The position numbers and the translations under genes were made by a program. Below the pieces are notes generated by a model. It was not told where the DNA came from, ran no database searches, and worked only from the letters and a program-made list of their open reading frames with translations. A DNA stretch of 64,000 bases from Deuterostichococcus epilithicus (lineage: Eukaryota > Chlorophyta > Trebouxiophyceae > Prasiolales > Stichococcaceae): positions 2,604,009 to 2,668,008 of the forward strand of contig JAVTLE010000021.1 in assembly GCA_033439295.1 (NCBI GenBank), given 5' to 3'. Position 1 is the first letter of the stretch; every line of letters starts with the position of its first letter. This document shows positions 33,894 to 48,073 of the stretch, piece after piece.

Positions 33894-36600
33894 TCATCGC
33901 TGTAAGCCGAGCGCCAGTAGTAGTGCCGCCACCTGCGCGCACATCAACCTTCCGATCATGATTCGCCATGGCCCCATGCTGTCTGGATGCCTCGTGCGCA
34001 TGTTGCGACTGAGAAGAAGGACTACGTTTGGAAGACAGCCCTTACCGAACCGGCTGTGATGCCACTTGTGATGGAGAAGGCCAGGATGTTGCCGGACCGA
34101 GCGCGGGCCTTCGGTGGCAGCCGCCCTGCCGCGTGCATGCACACAACGCCCGCAAGGTGCCCATTTGTCAGGCCCAGCAGCAGCACCAGCAGCGTCGGCC
34201 ATAGGTTGCTCCTGCACACACGCGACAATCGCGACGTTACTCCTCAAGTCCATTCGCGTGACATTCCCTGAGGCAACGACGATGCAGGCGGCCCTCCAGC
34301 CACACCTTAGCTGCCGCCATGCACAGCTCAGCGTCACGTCGGAGAATCAAAGGCCTGCACCTGAGCAGCGTGGGCAGCCGCCAGGCGCGCGGCGTCACCA
34401 CGTTGCACAGCAGCAGGGCCGCCGCCGGCACAGCGCGGGCGCACGCGTACACGATCAGCTGGCTGGCGGGTGGCGCCCTAGCTGCCCAGGGGCCGAGCCC
34501 CGCGGCGTACCGCCCCGCCAGGTCCCCCAAGTTGAACAGCACGAAGATGAGCGGCACAAACAGCTCGCCTGCGGGGTGGCTGAATTGTAAAAACACGCTA
34601 CCAGGCATTGCCTGTGATCCAGCCTCGAGCGCCCAGGCACAAGCGGCACGAACTTGTCAGGCGTCAGGCGTCATGCGCGCGGCTGGTTGACGGCGTGCCG
34701 TGGTGATGCATGGCCATGCACAGCTCGATCTGGGCAGCCTTCGCAGGCGCCTCACCATAGAAGCGGCCCGCGTGGGGGTGTGGCGTGCAGGGCGGCTGCC
34801 GCGCTGAGCTCTGAGATGGGCAGATGGATGACGCCACCCCCGGAAACACTGCCAGCGTGACCAGAAAATCAAGCGCGACCGCCAACAGGTACCCCTGCAG
34901 CTCTGTTGCCACGTCCCACACTGTCCACTCCGCCCCGCCTGCCGCTGTAGCGGCGCTGCCGGCCTCAGCATCTGAGGGCGTGCTGTATGGCGCCAGCAAC
35001 GGCGCCTGGTCCCCTGGCTGGGGCAGTACAGCGGCTGCTGCCGGCGCGCCGGCGGCTGCTGCCGGCGCGCCGGCCGCTGCTGCCTCCTCCAGTGCAGCAT
35101 TGCTGTCTGCATTCAAGCAGATAGCGTTTCTGGAGGATCAATGTGGCCGTTGCACAGCGGGCCGGGTGGCACTGGACCCGTCATCCTGCAGCCCAACAGC
35201 TTCCGCTGAACACTTTGGAATGCTGCAAAGAGCCAGAGCGTGGCATTTCTCTGCACCAGAATACACCTTCGTGTTGTAGCAGCCGCGACTGCACGTAGGG
35301 CATGCGCCACATGTAGAAATACGCAGTAGCGCCGGCGATGGTGACGAGTGTGGCGATGGCAAAGTACGCTTGAGCCGGCCTCGACACGTGCGTCGGCGTC
35401 GCCGCCTGGCGCGCAGACGGCGCCGCCCAGATGGTGACGAATGAGGCGGCGGCGACGCCCAGGCCCGCCACCGCCTGCCCACCTAAAATTGCCTGCACGC
35501 CAAAACTCAGCGGGTTGTGGTGTTCGAAAGCAGTGGCTGCTGCAGCACCGCAATGCCAGCGACTGGAACGCCAACTTATTGGTACCGAGATGGATGTTGC
35601 TCTCACCTGCATGTACCGTGGCGGGAAGAAGCTGGCCAGTGCGAAGGTACCGGCCTGGAGGCACGCCGTTGTGGCGCCCGTAAGGGCGACCGCCGGCAGC
35701 GTGGCGGCGATCACTGCTGCGCCGCCCACCGAGGTAGCAGCTGCCAGCGCGCCTGCCAGCGCCATGACGGCCGCATTTGCCAGCAGCGGCAGGCAGATCA
35801 GGGTGCGCAGCGACAGCCGCCGCGCCAGCGGCAGCAGCGCCAGCAACGCTCCATAGTTGCTGCATGGACGGTACTTGTGTCCATCAACTCTGCAAGCGCC
35901 GCATGACTTGGCTTGAGCGGAGTGAGAGCAGACCCTCCCCATGATTGCTTTTGCTGGCTTGGAGCCATCCGCAAGCTTCGCCCTTGTGCACGGCCACGAG
36001 TGTTTACTGCATTCTGTGATTGCTGAGGCGTGGCGCACCAAATCTGGAAAACGAGAACCAGCAGGTTCTCGAAGCTGTCCGCCAGCGGCCGCCAGGTGGG
36101 CGCCTGGTGCACCCGTACGTCGTAGTAGTCGCGCTCCTGGATTATGAAAGGTGGTTTGAATTTAGGATGCCTTGGTATGAAACTTGTGGCCCGCACTGCT
36201 GTCTGTATGGTGCCACAAGCCCGAGTCTGAATCCTATCAAGTCCATATCCTGGCCCAGCAGTCGGGTTCATACTGGCAGAAAGAAACGAGGAGCTCACTG
36301 TGATGAACACATTGAACGGCAGCAACGTGCCGATGCCCAACAACAGCATGATGCCGACCAGCATGGCGCCTCCGCGGCTGCGATCAGCCGGCACATGAGA
36401 GGATGTTGAGTCTTGCTGTTGTCCCGATGTGCTTCGTGCCAAGCCACCAGATCGATTCGGTGGTAAGGTAGTGGAAATGCAGAAAGGCAAACAGTGCCGC
36501 CGCGCTCGCACCGCTCCTTGGGTAGGGAGCCCATGTTTGCACAGGTGGAATCGATTCGCAGGGAGTCAATGGAGGTTTCGCGTGCAGTGGCTGCGCTCAT
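33894..36600 (-). CDS. Equilibrative nucleoside transporter (ENT/SLC29 family)
   Basis: Facilitative nucleoside/nucleobase carrier of the ENT family, in a cellular membrane. Exons in transcript order: 36600-36512, 36377-36299, 36136-36039, 35859-35607, 35492-35267, 35106-34756, 34568-34361, 34211-34046, 33932-33894; 502 residues with consistent phases. The ENT pattern is clear: first membrane helix GIMLLLGIGTLLPFNVFIT, then NYGALLALLP, an Ala-rich helix series, ILGGQAVAGLGVAAASF, a large central loop, then VALDFLVTLAVFPGVASS and the family motif VLFNLGDLAGRYAAG. Late helices are PTLLVLLLGLTNGHLAG and the short terminal VAALLLALGL. The central loop contains a 21-bp repeat coding AAAAGAP (about 35036-35095) and is Ala/Pro-rich. 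Substrate cannot be judged. Start chosen because LPKER joins in phase to RGGAMLVG. Confidence 0.9.
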
Positions 36601-37226
36601 GGGTCATCCACACGACAAGAAAATGTTGTCTCCGAAAGGCCAGATCGCTCGGGGCATTGACTCGCAAAGCATCGCGACACAACTTGCGGCCTAGATCAAC
36701 GCATCAGGCGAGGTGAGACTGTGGTATCTCAAGTGTTGAGAAGGAGAGGCAGCTGCAATGCAAAACGTCAACAGGCTTGCCAACATGATGTCAGGGTTGG
36801 CGCAGCGCACATGATACCCAGGAAAGAGTTCTGAGAAGCGTTTACCGAGGCGAGCACAGCCAATCAGGAGAAGGAGACAACGGGCTACGAAATTATGGTA
36901 GCTGTGCCATCCGCGACTGAGCAGCAGGAGATGTTTTGGGACCCTGGCAGCGCTCACATGGGCATTGCGGCAGTCATCATCACAGTTACAACTCGCAATA
37001 TACCTCTGACTGACTGCTACCCATCACAAAAATCACAGCACAATCCCCAAAACAACTGGAACGTCACCACAACGTCCTCATTCCTGAACAGGACCCTAAA
37101 CGAGAGAAATTATATATGGTTTGCAAATGCCAGGTTTGCATTGTTCGTGGTGCCGCAGATGCTAAGAGCCGACCCCCATCACTCCCTCTCCCAACATGAC
37201 ATCAGCTCACACGACTGCCTCGTCCA
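36601..37226. other. Intergenic region between two minus-strand genes
   Basis: 626 bp upstream of the transporter and downstream of the ABCG gene. Holds a candidate poly(A) signal for ABCG at 36986-36990; otherwise nothing recognised. Confidence 0.4.
36986..36990 (-). terminator. Candidate polyadenylation signal TGTAA for the ABCG gene
   Basis: TTACA on the plus strand, that is TGTAA on the minus strand, 237 bp past the ABCG stop. A plausible 3' UTR length, but the motif is short. Confidence 0.35.
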
Positions 37227-40200
37227 TCAGATGCGGGCTGTCTTCCGGCGCAGGAAGACGTACACCAGGAAGCGGATGATGATCAGGAAGGCAAACAGCA
37301 CGCACACGTTGATGGCCACCCACGAGCTGCTGTTGGGGTCCTGCAGTCATGTGTAACGGCCAAGTCACTAAGGGACACAGTGGGAAGGGTAAGCCAGACA
37401 GGCAAGCGCGACCCGGCACGCATTTGTTACCCAAGTGGCGACGTCGTCTGGCAAGTCTGCTACCGCCTGTAAAATTCCCAGAGATACGCGCCTGATTGAG
37501 ACGCAGAGCGTCCTTGGTGTCGACGACCTGGCACTCCTGAGGGAAATTCTGCGGGCTGCCAGTGTTGAAGGAGGTGCACTGGTTGTCGCGGATCTCTGAG
37601 CAGCTGCAGGCAAGCGGAAGGTGTGAGGAGTCAGTTGGCAGGTGCAAGATCCACGCGCAGCACCATGGCTGCAGCTTTCCAACAACATGCAAGGTGACGA
37701 CAGCTTGTTGTGGGATGGAGCACCTGTAGATCTCTCGCCCAGAGTACTCGATGTGCAGCAGCAGCCCGAACCCTGCGATCATAAGGGTGACATGCGTTGA
37801 TGTTGATTCGCTCGTTGTGAAGCTGACATTCTTGTGCAGGCACATCACTATCATCAACACTTCACACAACAGGAGGCGCAAGACGGCAATGACGCGCACC
37901 GTAGAAGATGAAGCTGAGGTACTCTGCGAGAGCAAGATCAGGATCCAGTCAGCGCGTGATCTAGCAGGAATGACATAAATGCGGGAGTGCGAGGACATTA
38001 CAAGTGAAACAGTGAAGCTGCACAGGCGTCGAGAGACTTACTGAGCCACCCAATCCAGACGGGAATGCCTGCAGAAACACCAGACAGCGAGGTCAGATAG
38101 GTCAAAGGGTCGAGAGTGCGGTTGTGCAGCACGGCCTGGGAAAACCGTTTTTCGAAGCAAGACATGACGGCAGGGCTACAGGGACGTACTGGTGACGAAG
38201 TAGCCTCCGGTGAGCACGAACGTAAGCATGACCACGCTGGCAATCGTCTGAGCCGTCTTCGGAACCATCACGATGGTGCCCAGCAGCAGGCCGAAGGACT
38301 GGCAGACAAACATCACCTGCTCGCAAGAACAGATTTTGAGCTGGATTCCTCACAGGTAATGCTGCAGTAAGCAATGGTTTCCAATTAGCAACTTTTGCAC
38401 AGCGATGCGAGTCAACAACAAATGGCAACTGATGCAGCGCGGAGCCTGCTTTCAGCGAGTCCCAGCCCACCAGGATGATGGCGGTCCAGTTGGCAAAGAA
38501 GTAACCAGCGCCGGTGACCCGCAGGCCGCCAATGAAGTAGATGAGGATGACGAAGACTGCAGTACCAACAAACGCTCAAACAATCAGACTCTGCATGTTT
38601 GATGTGTGGGCACTGTGAAGCATCTCACTCGAATGCTCGAATGTTCAATAGCTGGCGCTGCGACTCAGGTGGGGACTGAAGTGCTGCTTTCACAGTTCGT
38701 GATGCACAGGGGTGACTAGAGAGCCGCACGAGTTGGTATGGCGGTATCTAGGGGGAGGTCGGACGCGAGCCGCGCGAAGTAGAAGGCGCTCAGCCGGTAC
38801 ATGCCGCTGGCACGCTCCTGCAGAAACATCCAGCATCACTGTCAGTGTGCAGCCAACAGAGTGAGGCCAGGCAGATACTCCTTCCTGGCATCGTGGGCTG
38901 GAGTCACGGAATGAAGGGGATTCTCCGGCATGAGTTGAATGTGCCAAAAGGCAGTTGGGCAAACTGAGAGCAGAGTACAAGGCTGCACACCCATGGCGAC
39001 CAATGGCCATGTCATGGACGAGACCAGCACCGCAGGCCCGCACCTTCAGCAGCATCTTGCGCTCCCCGGGGAAAGTGAACAATGCGACGAAGAGCGCGCG
39101 GAATCCCAGGAAAAGCAGCTCGAAGAAGAGCAGGCCGATGGTTTGCTGCGCGCCCGCAACCGTGTTGTTCTTGCCCTTCTGCAGCCAGAACAGGCCCGCC
39201 AGCACGCCTGCGCAGCACAGATGAGAGGGATGTCAGGGCCTGTTCCGATGCAAGATTTGGCGCCAAAATAGTTCATGAGAGCAGCGCTGGAGTGTAGCAG
39301 GTACGGCAGAGTAACATGTTTAAATACATACGGCGAATCCTGCACGCAGCAAAGTAGAAGTACATGGAGAAGAGGAGGGGGAAGAGGGGGGGGGTGGCGC
39401 ACCGATGATGAGGAACTGGGAGATATCTTGCACTGAGAAGGCCTCAAAGCGGCGCACGCGGATGGCTCGGTCCAGCAGGATCTTGAACTGCGTGGGGTAG
39501 GGCGCGCCCCAGCGGCTCTCCTTCTGCAGGGGCACCGCGCCCTTGCCTGCACGCCAGGGTTTAGGGTTTAAAGTCCGGCCCAAATTAGCTGCGGCGCAAG
39601 CATGGCGGTGCACTGCCTCCAGGCTGAAGCCTGGCGCAGCAGGGCGTGCAGCGCCCTCTCAAGATCGTGCACCCGACCTGCCGTTCATGAGAACCCACCC
39701 ACCTGCCTCAACGTCGCTGCCACTGCTGTCAGTCGTGTCCGGCATGTCGATCGGGTCTGCAGGGTCGTCATAGCTGTTGCCGTCGTGGCGCGTCTCCATT
39801 GGCGGCGGCAGCAGGCTCTTGGACGAGCGTTGCCTGTGCGGCATGGTGCCCAGCTGGGTTCAGCCGCAGGAAGGGCGGCGGGCGGGATACCTTCGTTTGG
39901 TTCACCGAATGCAGGACTTGAAATCAGAGCTCTGCATCTGCATGTGACCCTGGTTCAAGGTGCTGCTTCTAAACACACTGTCAGCTGCCCCACTCAAAGG
40001 CCTGCACTGCAGCGTACGCCGCGCTGCAGGGGCCCTGACCTGAGCGTGGCGCCGTCGACGCCAGCCATTGATTCGCGCAGTAGCGCGACCTCGCTGGCGG
40101 TGGTTTCAGCCGTGTACCCATCCGAGTGGTGCGCCGCATACGCCTCGTACAACGATATGAGGTACAGCCGGCTCTCATCGCCGTCCCTGCACAGCCAGGT

Positions 40201-42734
40201 GGTGGATGGTTCAGGTTCAAGCCGCGACATTCCAGCTTCAACGAGGTTTGGCGACCAAGCCAGCCTCAGAAGCGGCTGCCGTGCTCGACAGCTGCAACTG
40301 ATCAGGAAGCATGATGTGGCAGACGCATGTTGGTTGCACACAAGCGTTGGTAGCAGCAATGCGTCAACAGATCTCCGCTGTACACCCAGCCGCCATCACT
40401 ACAGCTCAGTGGAAACAGCCACGAGCATGTTTCGCGACAATGACACCTCGTTTCATCCACCGTCTCACCGCTTGGCGGTGGCCACGTCAGAGGAGGCAAG
40501 GTCCAGAATGAAGTCAGCAGCGTTGATGCGGTAGGGCAGCGTGTAGCCCAGCCTGTCGAACCAGTCGACGGCGTGCTCTGCCGGGCCATAGTACATTGCG
40601 TGCCCCTGCGCAAGTCAAAGTGCAGGGTGTGTTGGGACGCACGCACAGCAGTCAAAGAGTTATTCAGTCGCATAGACGACAGTTCAGTGCATCGAAAGGA
40701 GTCCCATGTGATGGCAAACATGGGCGTCTTGACGAGGAGTTTTCAGCCGCCAAGAGCATCTTGCGCTCATGGCTGGAAGGCAGCAGTCTTGAAGGGGCGT
40801 GGCGTGGCATCATGCTGCTCACCTTACTCAGCAGCAGCAGCTTGTCGAGCTGCTGGTATAGGCGCGACGACGGCTGGTGGATGGTGGTGATGATGGAGCG
40901 GCCGCCCTGTGCCAGCTTCCGCAGCGATGTCAGCAGGTGCATCGCGGTGGTCGAGTCCAGCCCGCTGGTCGGCTCGTCCAGCAGCAGGATGGAGGGGTTG
41001 ATGATGAGCTCGTGGCCGACTGAGGCGCGCTTGCGCTCGCCGCCCGAGATGCCCTTCCGGAAGAAACCGCCTATGGAAAGTCGGAATCCAATTCATGCGG
41101 GTCACGTCAAGGACCCAGAGCCAACCTTGCCTGCTCAAGCTCCGATGCAAGACCGCCGACGACTTGCTGGCGTCGAGAATTTGCCCAGCCAGAAGAGACG
41201 CCCAGCCTCCAAGCACCAGGGTCGAGCTCCAAGCTCTCTGCTCCAATGCACAGCTGAGCACACAGGGGCACTTGTTGCTTAGTGAGAGCAGCAGGGGTTG
41301 CCCACCGATGATGGTGTCCTTGCAGGAGTCGAGGCCCAGCGCGGTGATGACGGTGTTGACGCGCTCCCGCTTTTGCGCCAGCGTCATGTGCCGTGGCAGC
41401 CGTAGTTGGGCCGCGTAGAACAGCGTCTCGAACACCGTCAGGCTCTCGTACATCAGATCGTCCTGTTCGTCACAGCAACCACATCAGATCGCAACCAGAG
41501 AGCGGGGAACATGGCAAGGTGTCGCTCGACAGTGTGGGCATGGGGCGGCAGCAACCCACGGTATAGGAACCTCAATATATATGGGTTGGTGCAGCCAAAG
41601 TTAAAACAAGTTACCACGAAAAGCATGATCGACCAAATCTGCTGCATATGTATTTGAGACGCCGAACGTGCGCAAACATACCTGCATGACGAAGCCCATG
41701 CTGCGCTTCATATTTTTATTCGGCGGCGCGCCGTTGAAGCTGATGTCGCCGTCCTTGCGCATCATGCTGCAGAGCGGACATGGGGACCCCAATTTTGAAG
41801 TGTGTGCTGCAATGTCTCGTCAGGGCACGCAAATGACACGCTGCAGTGCACACACACCAGATGCAAGCACCTTCTAACGCTGACCGCCGTCCAAGACGTG
41901 GCGCCCATGCGTCCAATACCTACCAGTGTGCGGAACGAACTCAGCGCCGCTGGCACAGCTCACCTCTGGGCGCGGCCGCCGATGATGGTCAGCAAGCTGG
42001 TCTTGCCGCTGCCGCTGGGGCCCATGAAGGCCAGCACCTCGCCCGGTCGGCAACAGCCCGTGATGCCGAACAGAATCTGCAGCGTGCGCACGAAGGCATG
42101 GTCTGAGTTGGCAGTCCAACAAGGCAGAACAAGCCAGCGGGGCTAGGACGGTGCCCCGACTGGAAGTGAGCAGGGCATTGGAGAGCATCATTGTTGCACA
42201 CCTGGCGGAACTGCTTGTCGTCATTGGCAACCTTCTTCTTCCTGAAGCGGAATTCCTTGATCTGCTTGAGGGTGATTTTTGGGATGAACGTGGGCACCGC
42301 AAATTGGGCCGGCACCCACGCTGATACGCTGTTGTACTGCAGGAACACCTGCAGCAGGCACAGCGTCGCTGAGAAGCCGGTCACTTGCGGCACGGCAGTC
42401 AAGCCCGCTCATGGAAAATTAGCTCTCGGACTGCAGAAGCTCGTGGAAGAAGGTGCAAAAGACACGCTGCACGACGGCGCTGCCGCACCTGTTTGATCTT
42501 GGGCACGTCCTCCATCAGTGCGACATTATCGCTCTCCTCGGCTGAGGCGCCCATGATGACGCCCGTCTTGCCATCCGCCGGGTGCAGGCTGCGGCTGCTG
42601 TTGGCGTGCAGGCTGCGGCTGCTGATGCTGGTGGGGTCTGCGAAGGTCTCGCTGTGCCGCAGCGAGCGCTGCGAGTGCTGATCCGCGGCGGCGGCCCGCT
42701 CCACCTCATTGTCTGCGCTGCCGACGCGCTCCAT
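37227..42734 (-). CDS. ABCG-subfamily half-size ABC transporter
   Basis: ATP-driven half-transporter (nucleotide-binding domain first, then membrane domain), expected to dimerise; plant relatives export lipids, sterols or hormones. Nineteen exons in transcript order: 42734-42489, 42348-42202, 42076-41964, 41766-41682, 41462-41306, 41070-40823, 40605-40469, 40186-40040, 39833-39703, 39546-39403, 39207-39044, 38817-38730, 38556-38471, 38316-38190, 38068-38042, 37923-37900, 37772-37724, 37603-37492, 37340-37227; in phase, 781 residues. Walker A GPSGSGKT (about 150), signature [12 protein letters not shown], Walker [14 protein letters not shown] and switch His in TTIHQPSS are intact. The membrane domain includes [31 protein letters not shown] and TGGYF, a Cys-bearing outer loop ([20 protein letters not shown]), and a last helix before FLRRKTARI. 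Exons 15 and 16 are 27 and 24 nt. Intron 18 has a GC donor (CAG/GCGCGT at 37491). Substrate unknown. Confidence 0.94.
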
Positions 42735-43527
42735 GCTGCCTGCGCGGCAAGAAACTGCAATGGTGTATGGCTGTCACTCGAGGCATGCATGACGCTTTTC
42801 CGCCATGGAGTGCCAACAGAATTTGTGCGCACGACATTCCCAGGCGAGAGCACGGGGAAGAGAGTGGCACCCTACGAAGATGCTTGCTGAGGAAACGTAC
42901 AGAAACCGGACAGAGCAAATTGCAGATCATCACAGTCGGACAGGTGACCCTGCTAAGCTTGACCTCCGCACCAACTGTAATTGTTGTGCCATGTGCGTGC
43001 AAAAATACATCGATTTTCGGATGAGTAGCAGGCAGCCTGCCGGAAGCACTTGTGTTGTGTGTAACTTTCCGTGCAACGTGGCAAGCTGCGGCCTGGCGCC
43101 CCGTACCTGGACGTTGCTCTGACGCAGGCGCGCGTTGCCAGCCCGACAGCGGCACGAAATGAGAAGCGGATGTGGGTGTGTCTGTCGCTCCGTGCGAAGC
43201 AATGCCGCTTCCTGGCACAACTGCACGTCGCCTCTCAAGTGCTGCCTCGGGTACGTGTCGAAAGTCTTGGCTTCCAGGCCCGAGCGTGTTGCGGTCTTAT
43301 CGATGAGGCAGGAACGTGCTGTGTTCAAGATAATAAGACTTGGACAGTGACTTCGGGCTTCGTGGACGGCAGCACCTGGTCCGCCAGGTTGGATTACTCA
43401 TCGTGTGACTATCTCGACCGAAACCTAGACAACGGTGCTTCCAACCCGCCCTCATGTGCTCCAACAGGGTCGTTGAGCTGGAATATGTGCCCAGGCTCCG
43501 ACAGGGAGCTCGAGCTGGACTGTGCGT
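42735..43527. other. Intergenic region between two minus-strand genes
   Basis: 793 bp upstream of the ABCG gene and downstream of the proteasome gene. No repeat or coding signal recognised; should include the ABCG promoter. Confidence 0.4.
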
Positions 43528-45911
<2,384 letters not shown>

Positions 45912-47312
45912 TCAGCCCTGCAGGATGTCAGTGCTGCCGGCGTCCAGCGCCAGAGCTGTGAAGATGTCTGTGCGGGTCACCTGCGGCCGCACCCATGACA
46001 ATGCCTTGCATGCTTATTTCTCCCCTGCTCTTACGATGATCACACGGCTTAAAACTGCTCTGCAGAACAGCACATGCGGTGAGCACCATTGCGGGGGACA
46101 GCACATGCACTATGGAAGAACCAGGAATTTGTGATTTTGCGGAGGCGGGAAAGGACTCACGATGCCGACGACCTTGGCGTCGTCGTCCACGATGGGGATG
46201 CGGTGCACCTTGTGCTTCAGCATGAGGCAGGCGGCGTCCGCCACCTTGCTGTCGGGCCGTGACGCCACCGGCGGCGACGACATGATCTGCAGCCAGTGCA
46301 CAATGGGCCCTTCAGTGCATGCGCGGGGTAGGTTTATCTAAGCACGTTCATGCAGCATTTGGTGGTTAGACCCTGCATGGGGTTCACACCTTTGGGCCTT
46401 CTGGCATTTGGGCTTCAGCAGGCTGGGCAAACCGTGGCTGAAAGGTGTGAAGGACCACTCAGGACCACACTCAGATTTTTGACGGGACACTCAGTCAAGT
46501 AGTACCTGGCCCACTGTGGTGCCCGGCTTCTCCAGGTCCTTCTTGGAGACGACACCGACCAGCTTGCCGCTGGCGGCGGACTCCACGACGGGCAGGCCGG
46601 TGATGGTTGTGAACATCTGCTTCAGGTCTGTCACCGTCGTCTCCGGCGTCGCGATGGTCATGTCTGTCGACATGATGTCCCGCAGCAGGGCGCCTGCAGG
46701 CGGCAGGCAGCCGACAAGCCTCAAGTGCTGGGCCGAGCACACACGTGTAGCATACCTGCCCGGCCTTCTCGCCTGCACAAGCATGCTGAGCGACAACCAG
46801 GGCAAGACCAGCGCCACACCTGGTGACGCGTCGTCCTTGAAGATGTTGTCATTGAAGTACTCGCCCACGTCCTCATCTACGGTGCGAATTTGATCTGAGT
46901 GCAGTTTCTGGAGTTGTCATGATAGCACGCTGCTGTAGCAGCAGGGGCCCCCTGCTGTAACATCAGATCACGGAAGGTAGACCAGCAGCCTAAAGCGAGC
47001 AACGGGGCCTTCTATCACTGAGAACTGGCCGCAGCAGGAACAAGTAATTGTTGCAGTCCATGAGAGTATGGTGATCGAGGTCTGCAAGTCCGAATTGGGT
47101 TAGGATGGCAACTTGAGAAGCTACTCACATGACGCCAGGCTCCAGTTGGCGGACCATTCGCCAGTCAGGCTCTGCTGCGTCTCCCTTTCCGCGCGTGCCG
47201 CAACGCACCGCAGGCGGGGCGCGCCCAGCACAGATGGGACACCGACATTCCGCTTCGCCAAGCCCTGCTGCCGGCAGGCCAGCGGCAGCTGTCCGCACAG
47301 CACCGACTGCAT
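45912..47312 (-). CDS. CBS-domain-pair protein, probably plastid-targeted (CBSX-like)
   Basis: Single CBS pair (Bateman module), a fold that binds adenosine nucleotides; plant CBSX proteins tune thioredoxins. Exons in transcript order: 47312-47129, 46894-46820, 46693-46506, 46286-46161, 45980-45912; in phase, 213 residues. The first about 50 residues look like a plastid or mitochondrial transit peptide (PLACRQQGLAKRNVGVPS, then APRLRCVAARAE). CBS1: LLRDIMSTDMTIATPETT through GLPVVESAASGKLVGVVSKK. CBS2: IMSSPPVASRPDSKVADA through HKVHRIPIVDDDAKVVGIV and TRTDIFTALAL. There are no other domains. Which CBS subclass it belongs to is inference. Confidence 0.88.
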
Positions 47313-48073
47313 GATGTTTCTCTGTTTGAAATCAGGTGGTGCCCTGGCAACGGTGCAACTGAGCAGTCACGCGCAACAAAGATCTGCACGAGATTTCCGC
47401 TTTCGAGGGAAGCCGGTGCGCAACTTTGAGAGAACCCCCGCACGGCCGCAGCTGCCGTCGCTGGACTAAATGCTCTTTCACTTGCACTTTCTAATTTTCC
47501 TATAATCCCCTCATATTCGTGCTGAGTAACCTCGATACCTAGTGAGGAGTCTGGCAGGCAGCATCTTGCTGACAGCACTAGGCAACCAGAACAAATTGTA
47601 CTCCTCCTTCAGGGGTCGGGCACACGCCGCATGGTGCTGTTTCCTACAACTGGAGTCCAATCCGTAAACACAGTCGCTACAATATCAACGTCGTCGCATA
47701 AGGGTGATCAACTATTGATCGCGTCCCTCTCCATGTCGAAAGTCTGGTCCGATCAATCCCACTGCCGCTTGGCGGAAGCGCATTACTACTGTCTGAACTA
47801 CTGCACACCCGAGTTCAACTGCATGAGAGCTAAAGGAACTTCTCGAGATGATCCTAAGACTCACTACTGTTCTGCTGGCAGCTGTCTGCAGAGTGCTGAC
47901 AAGCAGTGAGCAGTTTCCCTGTAATGTCCTCACCTGCTTGAAACGTCAACGTCAAATTGCTGGCTCTCGCTTCCTCTCACTGCCTCATCGAGACGGAAAA
48001 ATCTGGAAGCGATCAATGGTACTGTGGTCGCCTCTCACTGACGCTCACGAGGGTTCTGTTCTGCGGCATCTCC
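47313..48073. other. Intergenic region between two minus-strand genes
   Basis: 761 bp upstream of the CBS-pair gene and downstream of the phytyl ester synthase gene. No repeat or coding signal recognised. Confidence 0.4.

Noticed and set aside
37207-37998. 263-codon minus-strand frame at the end of the ABCG gene
   Set aside because: It runs across three introns of the ABCG gene in a frame different from the conserved C-terminal exons.
39371-39396. G-rich run just downstream of an ABCG donor
   Set aside because: A low-complexity G tract inside an intron with no repeated architecture; could form a quadruplex but nothing indicates function.
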